A stretch of DNA of 64,000 nucleotides. Source: Aselliscus stoliczkanus (taxonomy: Eukaryota > Chordata > Mammalia > Chiroptera > Hipposideridae). The notes below the pieces were generated by a model, which saw only the letters and a list, made by a program, of their open reading frames with translations, was not told the origin of the DNA and did not search any database. The stretch covers positions 67,866,687 through 67,930,686 of the forward strand of contig CM066732.1 in assembly GCA_033961575.1 (NCBI GenBank), read 5' to 3'. Positions within the stretch are counted from its first letter, which is position 1, and every line of letters starts with the position of its first letter. The translations under genes and the position numbers were made by a program. Below, piece after piece: positions 22,359 through 34,274 of the stretch.

Positions 22359-22912
22359 AAAGAATAGCAGTTGCATTCATGCAGAACTTTTTTCTTTCAA
22401 TCATGATAATTAGCTAATATTTCATTTAATTAATTAGAAAATTGTTAATAAAAAGCTCTGGTTTCAAAATCTAAGGGCAGAAACCCATATCCAACTTTCT
22501 CCCTACTAAACTTTTAATGTAAGAAATGGTACAAAGTAATTAAAGATACAATGATTCATAAAATAATTATAGCATGTTTCTTACCTTAGGGAAAAACAAT
22601 AAAAACATATGTAGGTATTCAGCCTATTAAGAGTGTGCATGGTAAAGAAATAAACCCAAGTATATTTAAATAAATTATAAAATATGGTCCTCAAAAATGA
22701 AGAGAATATGTTTGTATATATGTTACATAAAATATATGTAATAATAGAACAAATACATTTTAACATAATTTATGGATTTTAAATTAATAAATAAGTAGAC
22801 TTTATTGTGACTTTGAAAAAGTATTTGAAAGCATTTTATTAGCTTTACTCATTTATTTATAATCATTTTACTAATGAATATATAATTAAACATGAACACT
22901 GTTACTCCTTTT
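22359..22912. other. Intronic or intergenic DNA, no feature recognised
   Basis: Very AT-rich. Nothing assignable. Confidence 0.4.
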
Positions 22913-22921
22913 CATTTTGTG

Positions 22922-23392
22922 GGTTTTTTAAAAGATTTTATTGGGGAATTGGGGGAAGGGAACAGCGTTGGGGAATCGGGGAAGGGAACCAGACAAGTTG
23001 CTAGTCCTTTTGTTCTTCAGTCTAGTTGGGGAGGACATCACTTCACTGGCTCATATGTATTATCATTGTGCTCTTCCCTGGTGAGGCAGATCAGTCGCCA
23101 GCCTCTGGACGGCCGCTCTCGGTGGGTCTTGGCAGCTCACTCCTGCTGCCAGCTGCTCACGCTGGCTGCTAGCCAATCACTGTAGCTTATGGCAGCCCAC
23201 TGCAGCAGGGGCTGCAGCCTATGCTGACTATGGTGGCTCATGGCAGCCCAGCTCCAAGTTGAGCTGTTGTTCATGATCTTAGCTGTAGAGGCCAATGTCA
23301 CTGGCCCTCATATGTGGGATCCGAACTGGAGCCCTGCTGCTCAGAGCTGGCGTCCCAAGCCAGCTATTAACCAACATGCCACTTGGCCGACC
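22922..23392 (-). mobile_element. Long SINE, minus strand, with duplicated 3' tail
   Basis: CATTTTGTG is repeated at 22913-22921 and 23393-23401. The copy has the tRNA-like head (minus strand GGTCGGCCAAGTGGCATGTT), the CAGC-rich body and a 3' tail in which the AATTGGGG(G)AAGGGAAC block occurs twice (22944-22995). The duplicated tail block also occurs in the copies at 40040 and 46478, so it marks a sublineage. Confidence 0.82.
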
Positions 23393-23401
23393 CCATTTTG
23401 T

Positions 23402-24461
23402 GTTGTTTTTTTTTAATAGACTATTTTTAGAACAGTTTTACATTCTGTAGTTTCTATTAAAAATCTCCTCTGGCTTACAAATTTTTAACTGAAAAAGCTA
23501 CATTTAGGTAAGACTACCAGAGAACTTCTTAACAGGCTACCAGAGAAATTCTTAAAAGTTTCTCAAGTTTTGTAACTTTTTGTTATCTTCTTTACCTAGA
23601 CTGTATATCCTGCCTATTTCTGAAAAGATTTGAAGTGGCTTATGAGATTAGGCATAATGCAAAATAAGGCAATAGGGGATAGAATGGAAAGATTTCATCT
23701 AAATATAACAGAGGGAGTGAGGTGAACAGACACTCAGCTAGGTGATTCTTAGAACTGGGACATTGATCTTGCCTCTAACTTCCCTGTCAGCCAGGATGAG
23801 GAAGAAAATCACATGAAATTGAAGAATTTTCATGCCTGATTAGAGAAAGCATATAGATATTAGGATTTTTAGAAAATTAGGCCTAAACTCAGGTTGTAAA
23901 CTCAGGTTGATAATTGTCTAAGACACATTGTATAAGAAACAGAATAAGTATTATTGCTTCATTAAAGACAAACACACTCATTTTGTTCAAATATAATAAT
24001 AAAACCCCATACCTCCATTTAATGCTTTCTTAATTTGTTTTATTTGAAAAATAATATGTGTGTATGGAAAAAAAATTTAAACTTTTCAAAAATGGTGTAA
24101 AATTAAAAGCTAAAATATCTTTAGTATCTTTACTTTCTCTCACCACCTCTCCTTTCCTCAGAAGTAGCAACTTTTAACATTCTGCTTTAAGCTCTTGCAG
24201 TGGTTGTCTCTATAACTAAATAATACAGTTACACTTTATTTTGTGATGATCAAATTGAGAAGTACTGATAGACTTTCTACTATTGATAAGAAACACAGCT
24301 AATATACTCTGCCAACATTTTTTTCTGCACTCTTCTCCCATTTTTATTAGTCATATTATTGTATTTTAATTCTCTTATTGAGTAAAATTTAAAGTTTATA
24401 TTATACTTAAATTTGTATTTTCTCAGCCATACACTTGAGACAGTATCTCTTTTTTTAAGCA
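23402..24461. other. Intronic or intergenic DNA, no feature recognised
   Basis: AT-rich. No exon, repeat or RNA gene recognised. Confidence 0.4.
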
Positions 24462-24506
24462 AAAATTTTATTTATTTCAGTTATAATTGACATCCAATAT
24501 TATTTA
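24462..24506 (-). mobile_element. 3' tip of an ancient L1 (outer layer of the nest)
   Basis: Minus-strand 3' terminal L1 sequence (TTATTTCAGTTATAATTGACATCC) that continues at 39699 after the L1-B insertion. Its last 17 bp are the left copy of the L1-B target-site duplication. Confidence 0.7.
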
Positions 24507-26702
24507 TTTTATTTTATTTTTCTTTAATTCTTTTGTTGTGAAATAAACATTTTTTAAAATTAGTTTCAGGTCTACAACTCAGTGCAATAGTTATACTTTT
24601 ATCCCTCAAGGTGACAACCCCCCTCCCCCAATTCGCCACCCCACTCCTCCCATATATTATACATGTCTATTACAATTCCATTGACTCCATGCCACACTAC
24701 ACTCCACATCCCGTGACTATATATATATTCAATTACAGTTGGCATACAATATTATAAAACATCAGTTTCAGGTGTACAGTACAGTGATTAAGCCTCTACT
24801 ACATCCATGAAGTGTTCTCCCTAACAAGACATGTGACCATCTCACACCCCACAAAATATTTACATTATTAATTATATTCCCCAAAATGTCTTTTATATCC
24901 CTGTAGCAATATTGTAGTTACCTATTTATGCTGTCTAATCCCTTCCCCTTCTCCCTCATCCCCCCAACTAGCAACCATCAGTTTTTCCTCTGTATCTACA
25001 AGACTGTTTCTGTTTACTTTGTTCATTCATTTAGTTTTTCAGATTCCATATAAGTGGGATAATATGGTATTTATCTTTCTCCGACTGACTTACTTCACTA
25101 AACGTAATAGTCTCTAGGTCCATCCATATCGTTGCAAATGGTACGATTTCATTCTTCTTTATAGCAGAGTAAAACTCCATTTTATAAATGTACCACAGTT
25201 TCTTAATCAAGTCATCTACCGATGGGCACTTTTCTTTGGTTTACAAGTCTTGGCTATTGTAAATAACACTGCAATAAACATAGGGGTGCATATATTTTTT
25301 CAAATTAGCATCTTGGATTCTTCTGGGTAGATATCCAAGGGTGGAATTGCTGGGTCATATGATAGTTCCATTTCCAGTTTTTTGAGATACCTCCATACTG
25401 ACTTTCATAGTGGCTGCACCAATCTGCGGTTCCACCAACAGTGCACCAGGGTTCCCTTTTCTCCACGACCTCGCCAGCACTTGTTCTTTGTTGATTTATG
25501 GATGATAGCCATTCTGACTGGAGTGAGGTGGTATCTCATTGTGGTTTTTATTTGCATTTCTCTAATGATTAGTGAGGTTGAACATTTTTCCATATACCTG
25601 TTGGCCATCTGTATGTCCTCTTTAGAGAAATGTATCTTTATATTCTCTGCCCATTTTTTTAATTGGGTTGTTTGTTTTTTTTTGGTGTTGTTTCATGAGT
25701 GGTTTATAAATTTTAGATATTAACCCCTTATCAGATATTTCGTTGGCAAATATCTTCTCCCATTCAGTAGGCTGCCTCTTTGTTTTATTGATGATTTCCT
25801 TTGCTGTGAAAAAACTTTTAAGTTTGATGTAATCCCATATGTTCATTTTTTCTTTTATTTCCCTTGCTCGAGGGGATATATCAGTAAAAATACTACTGAG
25901 GGTAATGTCAGCAAACTTACTCCCTATGTTTTCTTCTAGGAGTTTTATGGTTTCAGGTCTTACATTTAAGTTTTTTATCTATTTTGAATTTGTTCTCATA
26001 TATGGTGTAAGCAGGTGGTCTATTTTCATTTTTTTGCACATGTCAGTCCATTTTCCCAGCACCATTTATTAAATAAACTATCTTTACTCCACTGTAAATT
26101 CTTGCTTCCCTTGTCATAGATTAAATGATCATATATGGATGGGTTTATTTCTGGGCTCTCTATTCAGTTCCGTTGGTCTATGTATCTGTTTTAATGACAG
26201 TACCATACTGTTTTGATTACTGTAGACTTATGGTATGATTTGATATCAGGTAGTGTGATACCTCCCACTTTGTTCTTATTTCTCAAGATTGCTGTGTCTA
26301 TTTGGGGTCTTTTTATGGTTCCATGTAAATTTTAGGATTCTATGTTCTATTTCTGAGAAAAATGTCCTTGAAAGTTTGATTGGAATTGCATTGAATCTAT
26401 ATGTTGCCTTAGGTAGTATTGACATTTTAACTATATTAATTCTTCCTATCCATGAACATGGTTTCCATGAACATGTATTTCCTTTTATTCGTTTCTTCTT
26501 TGATTTCTCTCTTCAGTGTCTAATAATTTTCTGAGTACAGGTCTTTTACTTCTTTGGTTAAATGTATTCCTAGATATTTTATTGTTTTTGAAGCAATTGT
26601 AAAAGGGAATGATTTCCTGATTTCTTCTTCTGGTAGTTTATTATTGGTGTATACAAATGCAACTGATTTCTGAATATTAATTTTGTATCCTTTTACCTTA
26701 CT
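24507..26702 (-). mobile_element. L1-B, 3' part (minus-strand LINE-1)
   Basis: A-tail and 3' UTR at the left edge, then the ORF2 C-terminal part (Cys-rich and post-RT regions) read on the minus strand, broken by stops. The target-site duplication is ACAT(C/T)CAATATTATTTA (24490-24506 and 39699-39715, one mismatch), which shows that this part and 35010-39698 are one element split by L1-C. Confidence 0.9.
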
Positions 26703-26727
26703 AAATTCATTTATCAGAGGGGAGGGG

Positions 26728-26739
26728 CAAGATGGCGGC
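26728..26739 (+). promoter_or_regulatory. YY1-like site at the start of L1-C
   Basis: CAAGATGGCGGC lies about 10 bp from the element's first base. The human L1 5' UTR carries a similar YY1 site (CAAGATGGCCG) at the same place, where it directs accurate transcription initiation. Confidence 0.75.
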
Positions 26740-27021
26740 TGTGAGGAGGGCTCCATGAAATCTCCCCCGGAAATATCCACAATTTGAACTTCTAATACGC
26801 TTCAAAGAGACATCTACTCATCACACAGAGCAACTAAGAGTTCCACACAAGGATTGCTGGAAGGTGGGCAGGCCGGGCGAGTAGGGGAAGAAAGCGGTGA
26901 GACGCGTGAGGTGCAGCCCTCACCCGTGGCTGCTGAGTCACAGTGAGTGTTGCCCCGGCTGCTCCCTGCGGCCCGCGGCCCGCCTAGAGTTCAGCAAGAG
27001 AGCGTTGGTTTGCAGTCTGAG

Positions 27022-27988
27022 GCAGAAGCCTCAGGCCGGGCAAGTGCGGGAGGAGAGAGAGGAGACAACTGTGCAGAGGTACGAGCTGCACCCGCGGCTC
27101 GCCGGGTCCCCAGGAAGCAGGGTGCAGAGCCCTGCAGCGACAGGGCAAGATCAGTCCCTGCACCCTCCCAGTTCAGGGATCAGTCTCTGTGCCCACCGGG
27201 TCCCGCGGAGCACAGAAGCCTGAAACCTGGGAGCAGGGGAAAACAGAGGACTCACTCGCGGAGAAGCAGCGCGCGCTGGGCAGAGACGCAGGTCCTGCAG
27301 AGATGGAGCGGGGATCAGAGCCGCGTGGGAAGGTGCGCGCAGTCCCCTGAACCCCGGCGGCAGTCCCTCCAGGAGCGCAGCAGGAGAACGGCGCGGGCGG
27401 GCGCTGGCTCCAAGGCAGAAGCCTTAAACGCGGGGGCAGGGGAAACACAGGACTCGCCCGCGGAGACGCAGCGTGCCGGCCGGAGTCACAGGTCCCGGAG
27501 AGAAGGAGTGGGGATCGGAGCCACGCGGCACGGTGCGCGCAGTCCCCTAAATCCCGGCAGACCGTTTGGGAGAGCAGCAGGAGATCCGCGCGGGCGCGCC
27601 GGCTCCGAGGCAGAAGCCTGGAACCCGGGAGCAGGGGAAAAAGAGGACTCGCTCGGACAAGCAGCGCGCCGGGTGGAGACGCAGGTCCCGGAGAGACGGA
27701 ACGGGGATCTGAGCCTCGGGGCGGGGGCGCGCAGTCCCTTAAACCGCGACAGTCTCTTCGGGAGAGCAGCAGGAGCACCGCGGGTGCGTGCCGGCTCCAA
27801 GGCAGAAGCCTTAAACCCGGGAGCAGGGGTAAAAGAAGGCTCACTCGGACACGCAGCGCGCCGGGCGGAGACGCAGGTCCCCGAGAGACGCGGAGCAGGG
27901 ATCTTGGCCACACGGTAGGGTGCGCGCAATTCCCTAAATCCCGGCAGACCCTTTGGGAGAGCAGCAGGAACTCCGCTGGAGCATAAGA
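27022..27988 (+). repeat. Tandem CpG-rich promoter units in the L1-C 5' UTR
   Basis: Five consecutive diverged units start at GCAGAAGCC-like motifs at about 27022, 27213, 27415, 27610 and 27802 (spacings 191, 202, 195, 192), and a degenerate sixth start GGCAAAGGCC lies at 27989. Recurrent blocks in each unit are GGGAGCAGGGG, GCAGCGCGCCGG, GAGACGCAGGTCCCGGAGAG, GTGCGCGCAGTCCC and GGGAGAGCAGCAGGA. The first unit is the most diverged. Mouse L1 promoters consist of tandem monomers of about 200 bp; the arrangement here looks analogous. The long open frames on both strands are a by-product of the stop-poor GC-rich repeat. Confidence 0.88.
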
Positions 27989-29734
27989 GGCAAAGGCCTT
28001 AGCTTAAAACAGTGTTGGAACTGTGGCTTTGTTTATTTTTATGTTTTTTATTTTTTTTCCCTTTTTCTACTCTTGAACAGAAAGCAAAAAAAAAAAAAAA
28101 AAAACCCAATAACTCACCCACTCCCACAAACTTTGTCCCCCCGCCAAGACAGTCTTAAACTGACTCCTGAAGGGAGCAATAGGAGCAGACTAGGAAGATA
28201 TCCTTACCTGCAGGGGGTTGAGAATTTCCACCCAGTAAAGGCAGCAGAGTGAGACTACCTACCCCGCCCCCACCTTTAGGCAAGGCTTGGGAGGCAGGGC
28301 AGGTTCATCTGCTGAGGCACTAATTAACAGATTCTTAGCAGCAGGCTTTTGGTAGTGAGGAATTCTTTAATTCTCCACGGCTGTCAACCCAAAGGGTGCC
28401 CAGAGACACTCACTGAGCCTTTGAGGGTGCAGCCTGCCTTGGGACAGGCAAAAGCAAAAAGACAGTGACTTTGTAAAAACCACCAATCACACGTCACAAC
28501 CACACTCAAGTACAGCAAACCTGCAGTGCCAGGATCACGCTAGGCATCAGGTGGCCTACTGTTCCCACAAGACGCACAGGAATTTTTGTACAGCAGACAA
28601 ACTGAAGAGAGCTTAGTGGACTTTAGCCTAGACCAGCACGGGTATTTTTGGTTTGTTTGGTTTTATTCTGTTTTGTTTTCTCTTTATTGGCTGCTTATCT
28701 TGGTTGTTTTTGGTTTTTATTTCTATTTCATTCTAATCATATTGTAGTTTTTAATATAGGCATATATATATAGGTGTATATAGGTGAATATATGTCCATA
28801 TATATGGGTGTGTAGACAAATATATATATGTATATTTTTTTTCCTTTTTTCTTTTTCTTTTACTTTCTTTTCTTTTTCTTTTTTCCCCACCCTCACTTTC
28901 TCTCTTATTTTATTCATTCTTCTCACTGCTATACTTTTCCTCTTTTCCTTTTTTCTGCAAATTTTATGTTTTAAATTTTTCTTACTTTTTTTATTATTAT
29001 TTTAGTTTATTTTTATTTTTTATTTTTTAGGTATAGCTAATCGGTTTCTCATGTTTATTCTATTTTTTATTTTAGGATATTGTATTTTATTTTGTTTCCT
29101 CTTCTGTTATTATTGAGTATGTGGTTTTTGTTTTGTTTCTGGTTGTTTTCTTCATTAGTATGATTGATATTTCTGTACAATTTGACTGTAGTTTGATGGT
29201 TGGTTGTTTTTACTTGTGCGAGCATTTGGTTTCCTTTGGTGGCTGCGGAGGTTGTTCTTGTTGATCTGTTATGCTCTAAAATCACTCTGCAGCAGTGGGT
29301 CCAAACAAACAGACACAAGAATCATCATACCCGGAGGCCAACTTTAGATAAAACTAGAGCATTTCTGGGTTTGACATACAAGAGTCACACCCAAAAAGAA
29401 GTTACTACAGGTACTAAGACCATAGGGTCCAAGTTTCATCAGAGGGGTCAATCCTCTCACAGCAGCTCATAAACTGCAGAAGCTGCTGATCCTCACAGCT
29501 AATCAATCACAGGAGTCAATCCCACCTACTGACAAACCAAAAGTAATCAAAACTAAAACTTCAACAAGTGAGGACACACGACACAAGGGAACACCTCAGA
29601 TACAAGCACAGGAGAATAGGAGACTGAGTAATTCAAATATAAAGGACACACACCATATAAGTTTACCCAGAAAAGACTGAGAAATCTGGGGGATCTATCT
29701 GTTATATTGAAGCAAACACAAAGAGTAAGCCAGA
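27989..29734 (+). promoter_or_regulatory. 3' half of the L1-C 5' UTR
   Basis: A GC-moderate stretch, then a T-rich and TA-rich stretch (28640-29100, with TATATA and TTTTCTTTT runs), then ordinary sequence to ORF1. Only the last 45 bp (from about 29691, GGATCTATCTG...) resemble the sequence directly upstream of ORF1 in L1-A, L1-B and L1-H. I see no other recognised element in it. Confidence 0.7.
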
Positions 29735-30610
29735 ATGGGGAGACAAAGAAACACAACACAAATAAAAGAACAGAAGAAACTTCCTGAATCAGTGGAAATA
29801 GAGGAAATAGAGGTAACCAACCTATCGGAGACAGAGTTCAGAACACTGATTATTAGAATGTTCAAGGAAATTAATGAAAATATAAAGAAGGATAGAGAAA
29901 TCATGAAAACCAACCAGCTAGAACTTAAGAACACAATTACTGAATTAAATAACAAACTTGATGGAATCACTAGCAGACTGGATGAAGCAGAAAATCGAAT
30001 CAGTGACTTAGAAGACAAAATAGCAGAGATCACCCATGCGGAACAACAAAAAGAAAAAAGAATGAAAAACATGGAAAATAGTTTAAGAGAGCTGGGGGAC
30101 AACATCAGACGCAATAACCTAAGGGTCATTGGAGTACCAGAAGGAGAAGAGAGGGAGCAAGGGATTGAGAATATATTTGAAGTAATAATGTCTGAAAACT
30201 TCCCTAACCTGGCAAAGGACATTGAAATACAAGCCCAGGAAATGCAGAGAGTTCCAAACAGGATGATTCCAAACAGGCCCACTCCAAGACACATTATAGT
30301 GAAAATGGCAAGGGTTAAGGACAAAGACAGAATCCTTAAAGCAGCAAGGGAAAGGCAGCAAGTTACTTACAAGGGTACCCCCATAAGATTATCAGCTGAC
30401 TTTTCTACAGAAACTTTGCAGGCCAGAAGAGAGTGGCAGGAGGTTTTCAAAGTGATGAAAAATAAAGGCCTACAACCAAGATTGCTGTATCCAGCAAGGT
30501 TATCATTTAAAATCGAAGGCGAGATAAGGAGCTTTGCAGAAAAAAATAAGTTAAGGGAATTCATTACCACCAAGCCAGCTTTGCAGGAAATGCTAAAAGG
30601 TCTTCTTTAA
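29735..30610 (+). CDS. L1-C ORF1 protein, complete
   Basis: 291 residues, no interruption. The start MGRQRNTTQI matches the other L1 ORF1 starts in the window. N-terminal tail to about residue 30, coiled coil at about 30-115 (LDGITSRLDEAENRISDLED), RRM at about 120-205 with RNP2-like LRVIGVPEGE (129-138) and RNP1-like RHIIVKMARV (185-194), and C-terminal domain at 210-285 with LSADFSTETLQARREW (219-234) and LQPRLLYPARL. It is shorter than human ORF1p (338 residues), mostly in the N-terminal region. The function by family is L1 RNA coating, trimerisation and chaperoning of target-primed reverse transcription in the cytoplasm and nucleus. ORF2 starts 49 bp downstream of the stop. Confidence 0.93.
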   Translation: MGRQRNTTQIKEQKKLPESVEIEEIEVTNLSETEFRTLIIRMFKEINENIKKDREIMKTNQLELKNTITELNNKLDGITSRLDEAENRISDLEDKIAEITHAEQQKEKRMKNMENSLRELGDNIRRNNLRVIGVPEGEEREQGIENIFEVIMSENFPNLAKDIEIQAQEMQRVPNRMIPNRPTPRHIIVKMARVKDKDRILKAARERQQVTYKGTPIRLSADFSTETLQARREWQEVFKVMKNKGLQPRLLYPARLSFKIEGEIRSFAEKNKLREFITTKPALQEMLKGLL

Positions 30611-30658
30611 GTAGAAGAGAAAAACAACCTAAGAAAGACTACGAACACAAATAACAAA

Positions 30659-31402
30659 ATGGCAATAAATACACACCTATCAATAATCACATTAAATGTA
30701 AATGGATTAAATGCTCCAATAAAAAGACATAGGGTGGCTGAATGGATAAGAAAGCAAGACCCCAGCATATGCTGTATACAAGAGACTCACCTCAGATCCA
30801 AAGACTCATACAGGCTGAAAGTAAAGGGATGGAGTAAAATATTTCATGCAAATGGTACTGAGAAAAAAGCTGGAGTAGCGATACTTATATCAGATAAAAT
30901 GGACTTTAAATTGAAGAATATAACAAAGGACAAAGAAGGACACTTCATAGTAATGAAGGGCTCGATCCAACAAGAGGACATAACTCTAGTAAACATCTAT
31001 GCACCTAACATAGGAGCCCCGAAATATATAAAACAGATATTGTCAGACATAAAGACAGAGATCAACAGTAACACTATCATAGTAGGGGACTTCAACACCC
31101 CGCTGTCACTAATGGACAGATCCTCCAGACAGAAAATCAGTGTGGAAACAGCGACCTTAAATGACACATTAGACCAGCTGGATTTAACAGACATTTTCAG
31201 AGCATTTCATCCCAAAGCTACAGAATATACGTTCTTTTCAAGTGCACATGGAACATTTTCTAAGATAGACCACATGTTAGGCCACAAAACAAGTCTCAAT
31301 AAATTTAAGAAGATTGAAATCATTTCAACTGTATTCTCTGACCACAATGCTATGAAACTAGAAATCAATTATAAGAAGAAATCCGGGGAAGCTGACAAAT
31401 AA
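30659..31402 (+). pseudogene. L1-C ORF2, endonuclease domain (frame ends by frameshift)
   Basis: 247 codons from MAINTHLSIITLNVNG. All expected apurinic-like endonuclease residues are present: N13 (TLNVNG), E42 (QETH), Y114 (NIYAPN), D144 and N146 (GDFNTP), D204 (KIDHMLG), D228 and H229 (SDHNAM). These positions are one less than in human ORF2p. The domain nicks target DNA at T-rich sites to prime reverse transcription. After KKKSGE a one-base change shifts the frame into a stop; the homologous sequence continues in another frame (the next residues should read as in L1-A at 5040-5090). The endonuclease module alone is therefore intact but cut off from the RT. Confidence 0.9.
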
Positions 31403-32669
31403 ATGGAGGCTAAACAACATGCTACTGAATAGTGAGTGGGTCACAAATGAGATCAAGGAGGAAATCTAAAGATACCTCGAGACAAACGAAAATGAAAACA
31501 CCAAGACCCAAAATCTCTGGGATGCTGCTAAAGCAGTCCTAAGAGGGAAGTTTATAGCAGTGCAGGCCTACCTAAACAAGGAAGAAAAATCTCAAATCAA
31601 CAGGTTATCCTTACACCTAAGGGACCTGGAAAAAGAACAGCAAAAAGAGGCCCAAAGGGGAGTACAAGAAAGGAGATAATAAAGACCAGAGCAGAAATAA
31701 ACAATATAGAGAACAGAAAAACAATTCAAAGATCAATGAAACCAAGAGCTGGTTTCTTGAGAAGATAAACAAAATTGACAAACCTCTAGCCAGGCTCATC
31801 AAAAAAAAAAAAAAGAGAGAGGACTCAAATTAGCAAAATCAGGAATGAAAGAGGGGAAATGACTACAGACATCACAGAAATACAAAAAATTCTAAGAAAT
31901 TACTATGAGCAACTATATGCCAACAAATTTGACAATCTGGAAGAAATGGATAATTTTCTAGAAGCATACAACCTTCCAAAAGCTCACGCAAGAAGAAACA
32001 GAAAATCTAAATACCGTGATTACTACCAAGGAAATTGAATCAGTAATTGACAAGCTCCCAAAAACAAAAGCCCTGGACCAGACGGCTTCACAAGTGAATT
32101 TTATCAAACATTCAAAAAAGAACTATCACCCTATTCTTCTCAAACTATTCCAAAAAATCCAGAAGGAGGGAAGTCTCCCAAACTCTTTATGAAGCCTCTA
32201 TCACCCTGATTCCAAAACCAGATAAAGACATCACAAAAAGGAAAACTACAGGCCAATCTCCCTGATGAATATAGATGCAAAAATTCTCAATAAAATATTA
32301 GCAAACAGAATTCAGCAATATATTAAGAAGATCATACATCATGATCAAGTGGGATTCATCCCTAGTGCGCAAGGCTGGTTCAACATCCGTAAATCAATTA
32401 ATGTGATACACCACATCAACAAAATGAAGGATAAAGATCACATGGTCATTTCAATAGATGCAGAAAAAGCATTTGACAAAATCCAACAGCCATTTATGTT
32501 AAAAACCCTTAGCAAAGTGGGAATACAGGGATCATATCTCAACATAATAAAAAGCCATATATGATAAACCTACAGCTAACATCATACTCAATGGGGAAAA
32601 GCTAACACCATTCCCCTAAGATCAGGAACAAGACAAGGCTGTCCACTTTCTCCTCTTTTATTCAACATA
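31403..32669 (+). pseudogene. L1-C ORF2, linker and N-terminal RT region, frameshifted
   Basis: ORF2 homology continues in changing frames. Fragments include the segment before the RT and a 99-codon RT piece (32265-32564) with [20 protein letters not shown] and the first catalytic motif region [14 protein letters not shown] (aspartate of motif A). At least three frame breaks or stops occur, for example GAAATCTAAAGA at about 31460 and the A-run near 31800. Confidence 0.85.
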
Positions 32670-34274
32670 GTGCTGGAAGTTCTAGCCACAGCAATCAGAC
32701 AACAAAAAGAAATAAAAGGCATCCAAATTGGCAAGGAAGAAGTAAAATTGTCATTATATGCAGATGACATGATACTGTATATAGAGAACCCCAAAGACTC
32801 CATCAAAAAACTATTGGAACTGATAGACGAATTCAGTAAAGTAGCAGGATATAAAATCAATGTTCAGAAATCAGTGGCATTTGCATATACCAATAATAAA
32901 CTAATGGAAAGAGAAATTAAGAAAACTGTCCCATTCACAATTGCGTCAAGAACTATAAAATACCTAGGAATAAATTTAACCAAAGAAGTGAAAGATCTGT
33001 ACTCAGAAAATTATAAGACACTGAGGAAAGAAATCATAGAAGATACAAATAAATGGAAACACCTACCATGCTCATGGATAGGAAGAATTAATATAGTTAA
33101 AATGTCCATACTGCCTAAAGCAATATATAGATTCAATGCTATTCCTATCAAACTACCAAGGGCATTTTTCACAGAAATAGAAAATATAATCCTAAAGTTT
33201 ATATGGAATCATAAAAGACCCAGAATAGCCTCGGCAATTCTGAGGAATAAAAACAAAGTCGGGGGGATCACGCTACCAGACATCAAAACCTACTACAAGG
33301 CCACAGTAATCAAGACAGTTTGGTATTGGCATAAAAACAGGCACGTCGATCAGTGGAACAGAACAGAGAGCCCAGAAATTAATCCAAGCATTTATGGACA
33401 GTTAATCTATGACAAGGGAAGCAAGAATTTACACTGGAGTAAAGATAGTCTATTCAATAAATGGTGCTGGGAAAATTGGACTGACACATGCAAAAAAATG
33501 AAACTGGATCATCTCCTTACGCCTTATACAAGAACAAATTCAAAATGGATTAAAGACTTAAATGTAAGACCTGAAACCATAAGAATCCTAAATGAAAATA
33601 TAGGGAGTACATTTGCAGACATTACCCGGAGCAGTATTTTTACTGATACATCCCTACGGGCTAGGGAAGTAAAAGAAAAAATGAACATATGGGATTATAT
33701 CAGACTTAAAAGTTTTTTCACAACAAAGGAAACCATTAATAAAACAAAAAGGAAGCCTACTGAATGGGAGAATATATTTGCCAACGATATATCTGATAAG
33801 GGGTTAATATCCAAAATTTATAAAACACTCATGAAACTCAACACCAAATACACAAACAACCCAATTAAAAATTGGCCAGAAGATAGGAAGAGACATTTCT
33901 CTAAAGAGGACATACAGATGGCCAACAGGCATATGAAAAAAAGTTCAACCTCACTGGCCATTAGGGAAATGCAAATAAAAACCACCATGAGATACCACCT
34001 CACTCCAGTCAGAATGGCTATCATCAACAAATCAACAAACAACAAGTGCTGGCGGGGCTGTGGGGAAAAGGGGACCCTGCTGCACGGTTGGTGGGACTGC
34101 AGATTGGTGCAGCCACTATGGAAGTCAGTATGGAGGTATCTCAAAGAACTGGACATAGAGCTACCGTTTGACCCAGCAAGTCCACGCCTAGGTATTTATC
34201 CTGAAAACCAAGACACTTATTCAAAAAAAGTTATGTACCCCGATGTTCATAGCAGCACAATTTACAATAGCTAA
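32670..34274 (+). pseudogene. L1-C ORF2, RT palm to Cys-rich C-terminal region
   Basis: A 534-codon open segment. The RT catalytic box [11 protein letters not shown] places YADD at segment residues 30-33 (about 32757-32768). The thumb and the long C-terminal region follow, with the Cys-rich motif [18 protein letters not shown] (C-x3-C-x7-H-x4-C) at about 34046-34100. It reads into a stop after SSTIYNS because of a late frameshift. The remaining ORF2 end ([20 protein letters not shown] to SLICGI) is in the frame at 34243-34485. The catalytic residues are present but the reading frame is broken upstream and downstream. Confidence 0.9.

Noticed and set aside
26947..27929. Long open frames (up to 323 codons) on both strands in GC-rich DNA
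   Set aside because: They lie in the tandem CpG-rich promoter units of L1-C. Overlapping open frames on both strands and Arg/Pro/Gly-rich repetitive translation show that they are composition artefacts.
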